The notes: generated by a model from the letters alone, not told the origin. Positions 25,684-36,149 are shown, counted from the stretch's first letter. The stretch: 64,000 nt of DNA from Acidobacteriota bacterium (GCA_016192145.1 JACPUT010000009.1:186001-250000); one strand, 5' to 3'. Program-made: numbers and translations.

Positions 25684-26524
25684 CGCCTGTCCATCGGTAC
25701 AGGAGGAAGATCCCCGCCAGGGCGGTGGCCGTGCAGAGGAGGCTGCCCTCCAATCCGAATTCGCCCCCGGTGAGCCAGGTGGGCCGGGCGTGGAGGACGG
25801 GGCGGAGGAACCCGGACATTTCGGTGGTGCCGCTCACGGGGAAGCCCAGGAGCCACCCCTGGGCCCAGTTCCACCCGAAGTGGAGGCCGATGGGCAGGGC
25901 GAGGCTGCGCGTCCGGAGGTAGGCGAGGCCCAGGAGGATGGCCGCGAGGCCGATGTTGAGGGTGGCCACCCCCTTGACGGTGGAATCCAGGAGGCCGGGA
26001 TTGCCCCAGTGTTCGAAGGCGAAATACCCCGCCATCAGGAGCTGGGTGGGCCAGGGGCCGAGGCCATCCGCGAGGCGCTGGAAGAGGTAGCCCCGGTAGA
26101 GCAGCTCTTCCACCAGGGCCACGGCGAGGCAGAGGGTGAGCACCCCGGGGAGGCCCCGCCAGGTCCCGGGCCCGCCCCCCTCCCAGTGGAATCCTCCGCA
26201 GAGGCGGAGGATCAGGGCGGTGGCCACCATGATCAGGAGCCCCCCCCCGAGGCCCAGGAAGGCCTCCCGCAGCCATCGCCCATCGGGCAGGAGGCCCAGG
26301 TCCCGCAGGGGGCGGCCCTGCAGCTTGAGGCAGAACAGGGCCGCGGCGACCAGGGCCAAGCTCTCCGTGAGCCGCACCCCGATCTCACCCATCCAGGCGG
26401 GGTCGATGAGGGTGAAGGCGAGGCCCCGCAGCACCATGAAAAGCAGGTACCAGATGGCCACCCACCAGCCGTTTCGAAGTTCCTCCGCGTCGTTGTAGAA
26501 GAGGCTGTGGATCGCCTCCCTCAC
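25637..26524 (-). CDS. CPBP-family intramembrane metalloprotease
   Basis: The 295-residue membrane protein has about eight helices. Motif 1 of the CPBP/CAAX protease family is VEELLYRGYLFQRL (about 138-151), with the glutamate pair and Arg. Later motifs are FAFEHWG (about 168) and PIGLHFGWNWAQGW (about 215), whose His residues bind metal. Relatives cleave prenylated or other membrane substrates or act in bacteriocin immunity. The GTG start overlaps the upstream TPR stop (GTGA). The C-terminus is extended and overlaps the GNAT gene. Confidence 0.88.
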   Translation of the reverse strand: MREAIHSLFYNDAEELRNGWWVAIWYLLFMVLRGLAFTLIDPAWMGEIGVRLTESLALVAAALFCLKLQGRPLRDLGLLPDGRWLREAFLGLGGGLLIMVATALILRLCGGFHWEGGGPGTWRGLPGVLTLCLAVALVEELLYRGYLFQRLADGLGPWPTQLLMAGYFAFEHWGNPGLLDSTVKGVATLNIGLAAILLGLAYLRTRSLALPIGLHFGWNWAQGWLLGFPVSGTTEMSGFLRPVLHARPTWLTGGEFGLEGSLLCTATALAGIFLLYRWTGVSADPSTGGAPADRP

Positions 26525-27150
26525 AGCACCGCCTGGCTATCGGCGAAGGCCCGCGAGATCTCGAGGTAGACCTCCTCCTCCTTGGGTTTGGAGGCCACGG
26601 CGCGGGAGAACCACTTGGCCGCCGGGTCGCGGTTGCCGCTCTGCAGGAAGGCGCGGCCGAACTGGATGAAGGTCTTCCAATCGTCCTTCTCCTGGGCGGC
26701 GAAGGCGTTGATGAACTTCTCCGCGTCGACCACGAGCCCGACTTCCGCAAGATCCAATCCCGCCGAGACGAGGGCGTCCTTGTTCTTGGCATCCACCATC
26801 AAGATGCGGTTGTAGGCCTCCAGCGCCTCCTGCTTGAACCCGTGCTTGAGCCAGGCATTGCCGATGAGCCGGTACACCTCTCCATCCTTCGGTTCCTTGA
26901 TGAGGGCCTCCTTGAAGGCCGCCTCCGCCTTGGGCCGATCCAGGGCGGCCAGGTAGGCGCGGCCGTACTCCGCCAGCCATTTGGCGTCCTTGGGCTTGAT
27001 GGCGCGCGCCTCGTCGGCGCAGGCCTGGAGGATGGCCTTGCGGTCGCCCTTGAAGAAGCTTTCCGTGAACTTGGCGCCGGGCACCTGAGCCAAGAGCCCC
27101 AGCGGCGCCGCGAGGGTGAGGACAAGGAAGGCGGGGGTCATGGGGCGCAT
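26521..27150 (-). CDS. Secreted TPR protein, paralogue A
   Basis: The 209-residue protein has a signal peptide (MRPMTPAFLVLTLAAPLGLLAQ) and TPR-like helices: WLAEYGRAYLAALDRPKAEAAFKEALIKEPKDGE, then VYRLIGNAWLKHGFKQEALEAYNRIL. GGAG 5 nt before the ATG at 27150 sets the start. It overlaps the CPBP gene by GTGA. It is one of three consecutive paralogues; the shared signature is A(R)AIxxKDxxxLAEYGxAYLAA. It is probably periplasmic. Function unknown. Confidence 0.82.
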   Translation of the reverse strand: MRPMTPAFLVLTLAAPLGLLAQVPGAKFTESFFKGDRKAILQACADEARAIKPKDAKWLAEYGRAYLAALDRPKAEAAFKEALIKEPKDGEVYRLIGNAWLKHGFKQEALEAYNRILMVDAKNKDALVSAGLDLAEVGLVVDAEKFINAFAAQEKDDWKTFIQFGRAFLQSGNRDPAAKWFSRAVASKPKEEEVYLEISRAFADSQAVL

Positions 27151-27199
27151 CGGTACTCCGGAGGATGAATGCAGGATAGCGGTATGGAACCACCTGGGC

Positions 27200-27820
27200 T
27201 CAGCGGGCCTCCGCGCCACCCTCGGCGAAGGCCTGGGCCAGTTCCTTCCACAGCTTTTCCTCCTGGGGGTTGGCGATGGCGGCCCGGCTGCACCACCGGG
27301 CCGCGAGGTCGTTCCGCTTGCGGCGCAGCGCGGCCCGGGCGAAGGCGACGCAGGGCTCCCACGCCTTGGGTTCCAGCATCCAAGCCCGCTCCATCAGATC
27401 TTCGGCCTGGCGGTCCATCCCGCCCTCCAGCAGGTCGATGGCGCCCCTGGCGAAGGCGCGGTGGGCCTTGGGATCCATGAACTGCAGCTCTTCCAAGGCC
27501 TTCAGCGCCTCGGCGCGCTGCCCGGCCCTGATCCAGGCGGACATGATCATCCGATGGACGTCGCCCTCCTTCGGGTCCCGGGCCCGGGCCATGGCGAAGA
27601 GCTCCTCCGCCTTCTTCCGCTGGCCCGCGAGCAGGTAGGAGCGCCCCACCGAGGCCAGGTGGCGCGCGTCATCGGGCTTGAGCAGGTAGGCCCGTTCCGC
27701 GAAGGCGGCCGCGAGCTTGCGGGGGTCCCCCTTGAAGCTGCCCTCGTCCACCCCGGGGCCGTAAATGGAGGATTGGGCGGCGAGCGGAAGGGCAAGCAAC
27801 AGGGCGAGCGGGGATCGCAT
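27200..27820 (-). CDS. Secreted TPR protein, paralogue B
   Basis: The 206-residue protein has a signal peptide (MRSPLALLLALPLAAQS). TPR-like pairs follow: HLASVGRSYLLAGQRKKAEELFAMARARDPKEGDVHR and ALRRKRNDLAARWCSRAAIANPQEEKLWKELAQAFAE. The C-terminal AARWCSRAAxxNPQEEKLWKELAxAFAE matches the ends of its neighbours A and C, so all three derive from one ancestor. It is separated by about 50 bp from paralogue A and 66 bp from paralogue C on the same strand. Role unknown; a periplasmic scaffold is likely. Confidence 0.8.
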   Translation of the reverse strand: MRSPLALLLALPLAAQSSIYGPGVDEGSFKGDPRKLAAAFAERAYLLKPDDARHLASVGRSYLLAGQRKKAEELFAMARARDPKEGDVHRMIMSAWIRAGQRAEALKALEELQFMDPKAHRAFARGAIDLLEGGMDRQAEDLMERAWMLEPKAWEPCVAFARAALRRKRNDLAARWCSRAAIANPQEEKLWKELAQAFAEGGAEAR

Positions 27821-27886
27821 GGGGCCTCCGGGGGTGGCCCCATGCTACGCCGATGGGCAGGTTAGGGGGGGGAGGTGTGTGTGGGA

Positions 27887-29356
27887 TTAATCAATGAGAA
27901 AAGTGTTGCGGATTCCCTTGCCGTTCTCGGCGAAGGCAAGGGCGACTTCGTTCCACATGCGCTCAGAGAGCGGATTGAGATTGATGGCTCGATAGAAGTA
28001 TTTTGCTGCGAGTTCTCGATTTCCGTTTCTCACACAGGCCCGTCCAAACTCACAGGAATTGGGCCAGTCCCGTGGATCCAGTCCATAGGCTACTTCCATA
28101 ACATTGGCAGCCGCTTCGGGGTGGCCGGAATCCATCAGCCTGATGGCGGCGACCCCCAAGTTCTCTTTGGCCTTTCTTTCGGCGCCTGGTTTAGTCAGCC
28201 ATTTCACTGCAAGATCGGTGAACCCAGCATCTAACGCGGCCTCACCGAACGCAATGCGATCCTCCCATTCCCGGGGTTCAAGGCTGTGGAAATGACTCAT
28301 GAACCGATCCGCTTCCTGGATCATCCCTTCGGACAAGTAAGCGAATGCTGCGTCATAGAACGCGCCTGAGTTTTTGATGGCCGGAGAATTCAAAGGCTCA
28401 AGGGCTTTTATCCCTTCCGCTTTGAAGCCGGCCGCAAACCATCCGCGGGCGATCGCCGCATAAAGATCGGGGTCCTTTGGTACTTTTGGGAGGGCAAGGA
28501 CGAAGGCTGCCTCTGCGCCTTCTCGATCGCCTTGTAATAGCCTCAGTGCGCCGATATCGACAAGGTCATTGGCACTCTTAGAGATCTTGGCCCTGGTCCA
28601 GGCTGATTCAGTCGGTAGGATTCGAGCCTTGGCGAGGGCGCAGAATTTGGCCACCAAGGCACCTTCTTTGTGGGCCAAGGCGAGTTTCGCGAACTCCATG
28701 CAATCTTCGGGAGAATCTGGCTCGGCTTTGAGGTATCGGTCCATTACTGTTTCCGCAGCGGCCCCGTGTCCGGCCTTCATCAACCGAAGGGCCGCTTTGA
28801 GAAGTACCTTCACCTCTTCCTTGTGGAAGCCGCGCAGTAGCCATTTGGCAGCGAGTTGGGGGTGATCTGGAACGCAAAAATTGCCGAAGGTGCGGAAGAC
28901 GAAGTCATCTTTTGGGTCCTTAAGGTAGGCCGTTTCCATCATGGCGTCAGCCTCGGCAGATCCCAAGTGGACAAGAAGGTCCATGGCACCCCGTCGATAC
29001 CCGACCATGTATTTCATGTTGGGTTTGGTCAGGGGCGCGAGCGCTGAGATTGCAGCTTCACGCTTCCCGAGCATGAACCAGGCATGCGAGATCAGCCGAT
29101 GAGTTTCGCCATCCCGTGAGTCATTTGCCAAGGCCGAATTAAAACAACCAATCCCTTTCTCCTGCTGCCCTGCAGCAAGGTAGGCGTGACCATACTCTGC
29201 AAGTAAGCGACTGTCCTTCGCGTTGATTGCACGCGCCTTTTCAACACAGGCAACCATGATTTCAGTTGGGGCTGAGATCCGGAGGAAGACTTCGTCCACG
29301 GATTGGGAAATCAAGGGCACAGCTGTAGTCAACGCAGTGATGAAGGCCACGCGCAT
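27887..29356 (-). CDS. Long secreted TPR protein, paralogue C, lower GC
   Basis: This 489-residue protein begins MRVAFITALTTAVPLISQ (signal peptide) with GAGG 7 nt before the ATG. It holds about ten TPR-like helix pairs, and its first unit (AINAKDSRLLAEYGHAYLAAGQ) and last (ELAAKYFYRAINLNPLSERMWNEVALAFAE) match those of paralogues A and B, so it looks like an internally expanded version. Its third positions are much richer in A/T than all neighbours, and the deviation stops at the gene ends. Recent acquisition or a different expression history could explain this. Role unknown. Confidence 0.82.
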   Translation of the reverse strand: MRVAFITALTTAVPLISQSVDEVFLRISAPTEIMVACVEKARAINAKDSRLLAEYGHAYLAAGQQEKGIGCFNSALANDSRDGETHRLISHAWFMLGKREAAISALAPLTKPNMKYMVGYRRGAMDLLVHLGSAEADAMMETAYLKDPKDDFVFRTFGNFCVPDHPQLAAKWLLRGFHKEEVKVLLKAALRLMKAGHGAAAETVMDRYLKAEPDSPEDCMEFAKLALAHKEGALVAKFCALAKARILPTESAWTRAKISKSANDLVDIGALRLLQGDREGAEAAFVLALPKVPKDPDLYAAIARGWFAAGFKAEGIKALEPLNSPAIKNSGAFYDAAFAYLSEGMIQEADRFMSHFHSLEPREWEDRIAFGEAALDAGFTDLAVKWLTKPGAERKAKENLGVAAIRLMDSGHPEAAANVMEVAYGLDPRDWPNSCEFGRACVRNGNRELAAKYFYRAINLNPLSERMWNEVALAFAENGKGIRNTFLID

Positions 29357-29408
29357 TCCGACACCTCGGGGAAAGAGTGTCAGTTTATCCTCAGCGGTGA
29401 GGGAGTGC

Positions 29409-30947
<1,539 letters not shown>

Positions 30948-31099
30948 GGGGACTCCGGGGATTCGCAAACCCCCTAGTTTACCCCGGCCCCTCCGCCCAG
31001 GAAGGCCGGGGGCATCGCCGACGCCCTCGATGGGTTTGCACCCGCTGCGCCACGGGCATTCCCATTAAGTCCTCCCACGCGGCCTCGCCGGCAGAAGAG

Positions 31100-31208
31100 C
31101 TTTTCTCTGTGCCCTCTGTGACCTCTGTGGTTAAGGGTTTTTGAGACCGACCCACGCGAATCGAAATGAGTCGTTAACCACAGAGGTCACAGAGGGCACA
31201 GAGAAAAG
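31100..31208. repeat. Inverted repeat 5, perfect 35-bp arms of CTCTGTG words
   Basis: Positions 31100-31134 and 31174-31208 are perfect reverse complements over 35 bp, with a 39-nt loop. Each arm holds three CTCTGTG words spaced as 9-mers. It lies in the 542-bp gap between the carboxyltransferase gene and the next gene; a spurious TEVTEGTEKR reading crosses it. Confidence 0.92.
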
Positions 31209-31318
31209 GAAGACCAAACTGCGGAAGACGCCGAGGCCGCAGAGGGAAAGGAGGTGGACCTATTCTTTTCGTGCCTTGTCGGGAATGCCCTCAGGGATGC
31301 CCTTTCGAATTGCAATCC

Positions 31319-31391
31319 CATCCCCTCCATCCCCTTCATCCTGGCTAAGAGAAAGAGGGACTTTGCCGGGATGAAGGGGATGGAGGGGATG
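31319..31391. repeat. Inverted repeat 6, CATCCCCTY 9-mers
   Basis: The 27-nt arms 31319-31345 and 31365-31391 pair with one G-T mismatch around a 19-nt loop. Each arm is three 9-mers of type CATCCCCTY. It is the second such element in the same gap. Beyond the two repeats, nothing coding is seen between 30948 and 31489. Confidence 0.88.
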
Positions 31392-31489
31392 AACCGACTT
31401 CCCCAATGGCTCGTTGGAATCCCGGCCTTCATGCCTCGTAGCTGCCAGGCGGAGAATGGGACATGCATCCTCCGGGCGTCATGGCCGGC

Positions 31490-32089
31490 TCAGGGCAGCC
31501 AGTTCGCCTTCACGTAGGCTGCGAACTTTCCGGACCAATCGAGGAAGCGGCGCCGGCTACCGTTTCCGTGGGCGCCGAGGCCTCCCAGCAGGCGGTGGTG
31601 GAAGGCCGCCAGGGTCTCGCCGGTGGCGGGATCCACGAGCTTGAGGTCGTAGGTGATGCCTTCGATGGCATAACTCAGGAACCCGCCCTTGGTGTTGCAT
31701 TCCACGAGGCGGCCCACAAGCAGGAGCTCGCCTGCATCCGTCGTGGCCTTCACGCCTTCGAGGCCGCCCAGGGCCTCCCTGAGGTAATTCGGGAAGTTGC
31801 CCCGGTGCGCCTCGGCGGCCTTCAGGTCGTCCTCGTCGGTGTTGGGCTCCGTCCAGCGGGGCGCCTCCCACGCCACCTGGATGGAGCGGCCGCCCAGCTT
31901 GAAGTCGGGCTTCACCCATCCGAAGTCGGCCAGGTCATGGGGCCCAAAGGCCGAGGGGGGCAGCTTGAACCAGGTGGGGTCCAGGTGGCCCTGATCCAGC
32001 GTCAGGGCCGTCGGGGCCGGAGCCGCAGCGGGCGCTTGAGCGGAAAGGGGCAGGCCAGCGAGGCATGCGCAGATGAGAAAGATTCGCAT
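31490..32089 (-). CDS. Secreted DUF-type hypothetical protein
   Basis: The 199-residue protein has a signal peptide (MRIFLICACLAGLPLSAQA) and a Pro/Ala stretch, then a mixed alpha/beta domain (FGWVKPDFKLGGRSIQVAWEAP, FPNYLREALGGLEGVKATTDAGELLLVGRLVEC, LKLVDPATGETLAAFHHRLLGG). The pattern of an outer-membrane or periplasmic component with a strand-rich core resembles the protein at 40212-40814, which brackets the polyketide-like operon at its other end. It sits directly after the last ketosynthase on the same strand (53 bp), so it may be part of that operon. Family not named. Confidence 0.7.
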   Translation of the reverse strand: MRIFLICACLAGLPLSAQAPAAAPAPTALTLDQGHLDPTWFKLPPSAFGPHDLADFGWVKPDFKLGGRSIQVAWEAPRWTEPNTDEDDLKAAEAHRGNFPNYLREALGGLEGVKATTDAGELLLVGRLVECNTKGGFLSYAIEGITYDLKLVDPATGETLAAFHHRLLGGLGAHGNGSRRRFLDWSGKFAAYVKANWLP

Positions 32090-32142
32090 CGGACCTCCTC
32101 CGTCGGGGGTCCCAACCTAAGTTCGCGACCCGGGCACCCGCG

Positions 32143-33369
32143 TCACATCTCGCAGCGGATGACGAGCGCCGTGTTGATGCCGCCGAAGGCGAAGTTGTTG
32201 CTGAGGAAGGTCTGGGCCTGCATTTTCCGGGGGGCGCCCTGGAGGTAGTCCAGGTCGGCGCAGCGGGGGTCGGGGTTGCGCAGGTTCAGGGTGGGGGCGG
32301 CCCAACCGGCCCGGCTCATTTTGATGCCCACCCAGGCCTCGATGGAGCCGCAGGCGCCGAGGGTGTGGCCGAAGTAGCTCTTGAGGGAGGTGATGGGCAC
32401 GGCCCGCTGGAAGACCTCGCGGGTGGCGTGGGTCTCGGCGATATCGCCGTGCTCCGTGGCGGTGCCGTGGGCGTTCACCCAGTCGATGGCGTCGGCCCCG
32501 AGGCCCGCGTCCGCCAGGGCCAGGCGGATGGTGTCGGCCATGGTCTCCTTCTGGGGCTGGGTGATGTGCGCCCCATCGGAGTTGGTGCCGAAGCCGAGCA
32601 CTTCGGCGTAGATGCGGGCGCCCCGCGCGAGGGCGTGCTCGCGATCTTCGAGAATCAGGGTGCAGCCGCCCTCGCCCACCACGAGGCCATCGCGATCCCG
32701 ATCGAAGGGCTGGGGCGTGCCGGTGGGATCCTCGTTGCGGGTGCTGGTGGCGTAGAGGGTGTCGAAGACGGCGGCGGTGCAGATGTTCAGCTCGTCGCTC
32801 CCTCCGGCGATCATCACCGCCTGCTTGCCGGCCTGGATGGTCTCGTAGGCGTAGCCGATGGCCTGGCTGCTGGACGTGCAGGCGGTGCTGGTGGCGATCA
32901 TGCGGCCCGTGAGGCCGAAGTAGACGCCGATGTTCACGGCCGCCGTGTGGCTCATGGCCTGGATGTAGCCCGTGGCGCTGATGCCCGTGAGGCGGCCCTG
33001 GGCGAGGTTCTTGCCGAGGGCGAGCATGGGCTCCACGCTGCCAAACGAGCTGCCGTAGGCCACGCCCACGCGGCCCAGCTTGAGCATGGGGTCGTCCAAC
33101 AGGCCGGCGTCTTGAAGGGCCAGCTCCGTGGCCCGCACGCCCAACAGGGCCACGCGGCCCATGGAGCGCACCATCTTCCGGGGGTAGTGGGCGGGCACGG
33201 TGAAGTGGTCCGCGGGCACCCCGAGGCGGGTCTGGATCTCCGCGTGCTGATCCCACTCCGTCATGACACGCACGCCGCTGCGGCCCGCCTTCAGGGCCGT
33301 GGAGATGGACTGCCAGGAGTCCCCCAGGGGCGTCACGCCGCCCATGCCGGTGACGACGACGCGGCGCAT
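32143..33369 (-). CDS. Beta-ketoacyl-ACP synthase, ApeR/FabF-like
   Basis: This 408-residue condensing enzyme has the catalytic Cys in STACTSSSQAIG (about 165), His in NAHGTATEHGD (about 302) and His in SYFGHTLGACGSIEA (about 340), all intact, and a late NNFAFGGINTALV. In aryl polyene loci a stand-alone ketosynthase of this kind (ApeR) extends the chain. Its ATG shares one base with the ketoreductase stop. It is the last biosynthetic gene of the operon. FabF from primary metabolism is an alternative, but the surrounding gene set argues against it. Confidence 0.88.
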   Translation of the reverse strand: MRRVVVTGMGGVTPLGDSWQSISTALKAGRSGVRVMTEWDQHAEIQTRLGVPADHFTVPAHYPRKMVRSMGRVALLGVRATELALQDAGLLDDPMLKLGRVGVAYGSSFGSVEPMLALGKNLAQGRLTGISATGYIQAMSHTAAVNIGVYFGLTGRMIATSTACTSSSQAIGYAYETIQAGKQAVMIAGGSDELNICTAAVFDTLYATSTRNEDPTGTPQPFDRDRDGLVVGEGGCTLILEDREHALARGARIYAEVLGFGTNSDGAHITQPQKETMADTIRLALADAGLGADAIDWVNAHGTATEHGDIAETHATREVFQRAVPITSLKSYFGHTLGACGSIEAWVGIKMSRAGWAAPTLNLRNPDPRCADLDYLQGAPRKMQAQTFLSNNFAFGGINTALVIRCEM

Positions 33370-34115
33370 CAGACCATCCCCCCGTTCACGCCGATCACCT
33401 GGCGGGTGATGTAGCCGGCGGCATCGGAAAAGAGGAAGCCCACGGTGGCGGCCACGTCCTCGGGCTGGCCCACGCGGCCCATGGGGATGGCCTGCAGGGC
33501 GCGCTCGAGCACCAGCTCGTCCACCAGTTCGGATTCGATGAGGCCCGGGGCCACGCAGTTCACGGTGATGGCGCGGGTGGCCAGCTCCACGGCCAGGGCC
33601 TTGGTGGCGCCGATGAGCCCGGCCTTGGCGGCGCTGTAGTTCACCTGCCCGCGGTTGCCCACCACCCCGGAGACGCTGGAGATGGTGACGATGCGGCCGC
33701 CCTTGCGGGTCTTCACCATGGGGATGACGAGGGGCTGCACCACGTTGAAGAAGCCATCGAGGCCCACGGCCATCACCTGGTCCCAGTCCTCGGGGCTCAG
33801 CGCGGGGAAGGCGCCATCCCTCGTGATGCCGGCGTTGCACACGACGCCGTAGTAGGGGCCGTCCGCGGCCACCTTCGCTTCGAGGGCCGCGACAGTCTGG
33901 GCCCGGTCGGCGATATCGAAGGCGATCCAGTCGGCCGGGTGGCCGTCGGCTTGCAGGGCGGCCACGAGGGCCTGGGCTTCTTCCACCCGGTTGCGGCAGT
34001 GCACGGTGACCTTGAAGCCGTCCGCCGCCAGGCGCAGGGCGATGGCCCGGCCGAGGCGGCCGGTGGCGCCCGTCACGAGGACTGGGCGGGGATTCGAATG
34101 GGCGGTGTGGCTCAT
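33369..34115 (-). CDS. 3-ketoacyl-ACP reductase, ApeQ/FabG-like
   Basis: This 248-residue short-chain dehydrogenase reduces 3-ketoacyl-ACP with NADPH. It shows TGATGRLGRAIALRLA (TGxxxGxG, about 16-31), NAGITRD (about 93), the catalytic Ser in ISSVSG (about 143), YSAAK (Tyr about 157, Lys about 161) and NCVAPGLIESEL. It lies between the dehydratase (ATGA overlap) and the last ketosynthase. In aryl polyene clusters this position is ApeQ. Confidence 0.9.
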   Translation of the reverse strand: MSHTAHSNPRPVLVTGATGRLGRAIALRLAADGFKVTVHCRNRVEEAQALVAALQADGHPADWIAFDIADRAQTVAALEAKVAADGPYYGVVCNAGITRDGAFPALSPEDWDQVMAVGLDGFFNVVQPLVIPMVKTRKGGRIVTISSVSGVVGNRGQVNYSAAKAGLIGATKALAVELATRAITVNCVAPGLIESELVDELVLERALQAIPMGRVGQPEDVAATVGFLFSDAAGYITRQVIGVNGGMV

Positions 34116-34540
34116 GGAACTTCGATGGCTTTCAGGGTGGCATGGGCCACACGGAGTCCGGCGCGACGCAGCTCACAACGGAAGGCGCTGGGGCCGGATT
34201 CGTCGAGGAAGATCACCCTCACCTCGACCTCCAGTTCCGTCCCCACGGGGAAGGCGGGCTCGGTGGCGTCAAAGCTGCGGGTACCCAACAAGTATCCCAC
34301 CCGGATGGGCCGGCCGGAAAGGGTGTTGCGCCAGCCGCTGAAGGCCGAGGCGGCCTGGGCCATGAGCTCCAACCCCACCCAGGCGGGCATCTCCCCCTGG
34401 GCATCCAGGTACCAGGCCCCGGCCTCCACCACGGCGGCCACGCGGCAACCTTCGGCGTCGATGGCCAGGAGCCGGTCCACCACGATGGCCGGAGCCCGGT
34501 GGGGTAGAAGCTGCTCGATGGGCGGGAAGGGGGCGGTCAT
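34112..34540 (-). CDS. Hot-dog 3-hydroxyacyl-ACP dehydratase, ApeP-like
   Basis: This 142-residue protein begins with IEQLLPHRAPAIVVDRLLA, as in the hot-dog dehydratases (LLPHR.P...D). The central helix LDAQGEMPAWVGLELMAQAAS carries the likely acidic residue. ApeP and ApeI form a heterodimeric dehydratase in characterised aryl polyene systems; the other half may be the protein at 37825-38172. ATGA overlaps with its neighbours on both sides imply matched synthesis. Function is assigned by family and context. Confidence 0.83.
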   Translation of the reverse strand: MTAPFPPIEQLLPHRAPAIVVDRLLAIDAEGCRVAAVVEAGAWYLDAQGEMPAWVGLELMAQAASAFSGWRNTLSGRPIRVGYLLGTRSFDATEPAFPVGTELEVEVRVIFLDESGPSAFRCELRRAGLRVAHATLKAIEVP

Positions 34541-35730
34541 GGGGTGGGGCCCAGGGCGAGGCTGAGGTTGTTACCCCCGAAAGCGAAGGAGTTGGAGAGA
34601 AGGATCAGCCCCGGCTGGAGCCGATGGGCCTCTCCTGCCAGATCCAGCCGGGGCAGCTCGGGATCCGCCGCGCCATCCCAGCGGTGGGGGGGCAAGCGGC
34701 GTTCGGGGTTCCAGGCTGGGTGCAGGCACAGCCAACCGAAGGCCAGCTCCAGGGCGGCCGAGGCCCCGAGGGCATGGCCCGTGAGGGGCTTGGTGCCGCT
34801 GCAGGGGACTCCATCCGGGAAGACGGCGGCGCTGGCCCGGCTCTCCATCTCGTCGTTCTTGGGGGTGGCCGTGGCGTGGAGGTTCAGGTAGCCCACGTCC
34901 TCCGGGCGGAAGCCCGCCTCCTTGAGGGCCCCGCGCATGGCGGCTTCGGCGCCCCGGCCGGAGGGATCCGGGGAGGACACGTGGTGGGCGTCGCTGCTGG
35001 CCCCCGCCCCCAGGAGCGCCAGCTCCGACGCCTCCCGGGTGAGGAGGAAGAGGGCCGCGCCCTCACCCACGTTGATGCCCGAGCGATGCCGGCTCATGGG
35101 ATTGCACAGGGTCGGCGTGGCCGACTCCAGGGCGGAGAAACCGTTGAGCGTGAGTTTGCAGAGGGAATCCGAACCCCCGGTGATCACCGCATCGCAGAGG
35201 CCCAGATCGAGCAGCTGCCGCGCGCTGACCACGGCCTTCCCGCTGGAGGTGCAGGCCGTGGACACCGTGAGGGCCGGGCCCCTGAGGCCCAGGAATTCCG
35301 CCAGGAAGGGGGCGAGGCGGCCGATCTCCTGCTGCTGGTAGTGAAACTCAGGCGGAAAGGTGCCCTGCGCCAGGTGGTGGGCCATGGCCCGCTCCGTGGC
35401 CTCGATGCCCGAGGTGCTCGTGCCCAGCACCACCCCCACCCGATCCCGGCCGTAGCGGGTGATGGTTTCGTCCACCTGATCGCGGATCTCGGCGAGGGCC
35501 GTGAGTAGCAGGCGCGTATTGCGGGAGTCGTCCCTCCAGAAGGCCGGGGGCACCTCCGCGAGCGCGCCGGGCACCCGGCCCACCCGGGCGGGGCGGTTCG
35601 GCAGCCATCCATCTTCAATGACGAGGCCGGACGTGTCGCCGCTGAAGAGGCCCTTCGCAACCGCGGCCTTGCCCTGGCCCAGGGCGCAGAAGATCCCCAG
35701 GGCGGCGAGGTGCGCTGGCCGCGGGCTCAT
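34537..35730 (-). CDS. Beta-ketoacyl-ACP synthase, ApeO-like
   Basis: The 397-residue ketosynthase has Cys in VSTACTSSGKAV (about 156), His in LHATATPKND (about 282) and His in KPLTGHALGASAA (about 317), so the catalytic triad is complete. The late segment LSNSFAFGGNNLSLALG confirms the family. In aryl polyene systems ApeO pairs with the chain-length-factor-like ApeC; a candidate partner is encoded at the start of the operon (39459-40175). The ATG at 35730 overlaps the thioesterase stop. Confidence 0.87.
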   Translation of the reverse strand: MSPRPAHLAALGIFCALGQGKAAVAKGLFSGDTSGLVIEDGWLPNRPARVGRVPGALAEVPPAFWRDDSRNTRLLLTALAEIRDQVDETITRYGRDRVGVVLGTSTSGIEATERAMAHHLAQGTFPPEFHYQQQEIGRLAPFLAEFLGLRGPALTVSTACTSSGKAVVSARQLLDLGLCDAVITGGSDSLCKLTLNGFSALESATPTLCNPMSRHRSGINVGEGAALFLLTREASELALLGAGASSDAHHVSSPDPSGRGAEAAMRGALKEAGFRPEDVGYLNLHATATPKNDEMESRASAAVFPDGVPCSGTKPLTGHALGASAALELAFGWLCLHPAWNPERRLPPHRWDGAADPELPRLDLAGEAHRLQPGLILLSNSFAFGGNNLSLALGPTP

Positions 35731-36146
35731 TCCCGAGCCCTCTCGATGGCGGTGACCATGCTGGCCGGCGTCTCGAAGCACACTTCACCCGTGGCCATGT
35801 CCACGGCAATTTGCGCGGTGGTGGCCTTGGTTGTCTTCTGACCCGTATCGGCATCCCGTAGCACGTACGCGATCTTCAACCGCTGCTCGTACTCTTCCAA
35901 CACGGCTTCAATCCTGACCCGCTGCGCGTAGCGCAGTGGGGAGATGTACTTCAGCTCGCAGGTGACGATGGGCCAGCCACAGCCGGTGGCGGTCATCTCG
36001 GGAATGTCGAGCCCGGCCTTGCGCATGAGCGCCGTCCGCGCGATCTCCAGGTACTTCACGTAGTGGCCGTGCCAGACGATGCCCATCACGTCCACGTCGT
36101 GGAAGGGGATCTCCAGGGTCACTTCGGCTCGGAGGGGGGCGGTCAC
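35727..36146 (-). CDS. 4HBT-type thioesterase
   Basis: The 139-residue hot-dog thioesterase has the active-site pattern FHDVDVMGIVWHGHYVKYLEIAR (about 15-37), with the Asp and the G-x-V-x-H typical of 4-hydroxybenzoyl-CoA/YbgC enzymes. It would release acyl chains from ACP or CoA or edit the operon's products. A GTG start at 36146 follows the acyltransferase gene by 3 bp, and its end overlaps the ketosynthase start by ATGA. Confidence 0.86.
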   Translation of the reverse strand: MTAPLRAEVTLEIPFHDVDVMGIVWHGHYVKYLEIARTALMRKAGLDIPEMTATGCGWPIVTCELKYISPLRYAQRVRIEAVLEEYEQRLKIAYVLRDADTGQKTTKATTAQIAVDMATGEVCFETPASMVTAIERARE

Positions 36147-36149
36147 GGG

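Noticed and set aside
31141-31374. Small ORF reading TEVTEGTEKRKT
   Set aside because: It is translation of a word-repeat inverted element, a known source of spurious ORFs; no ribosome site.
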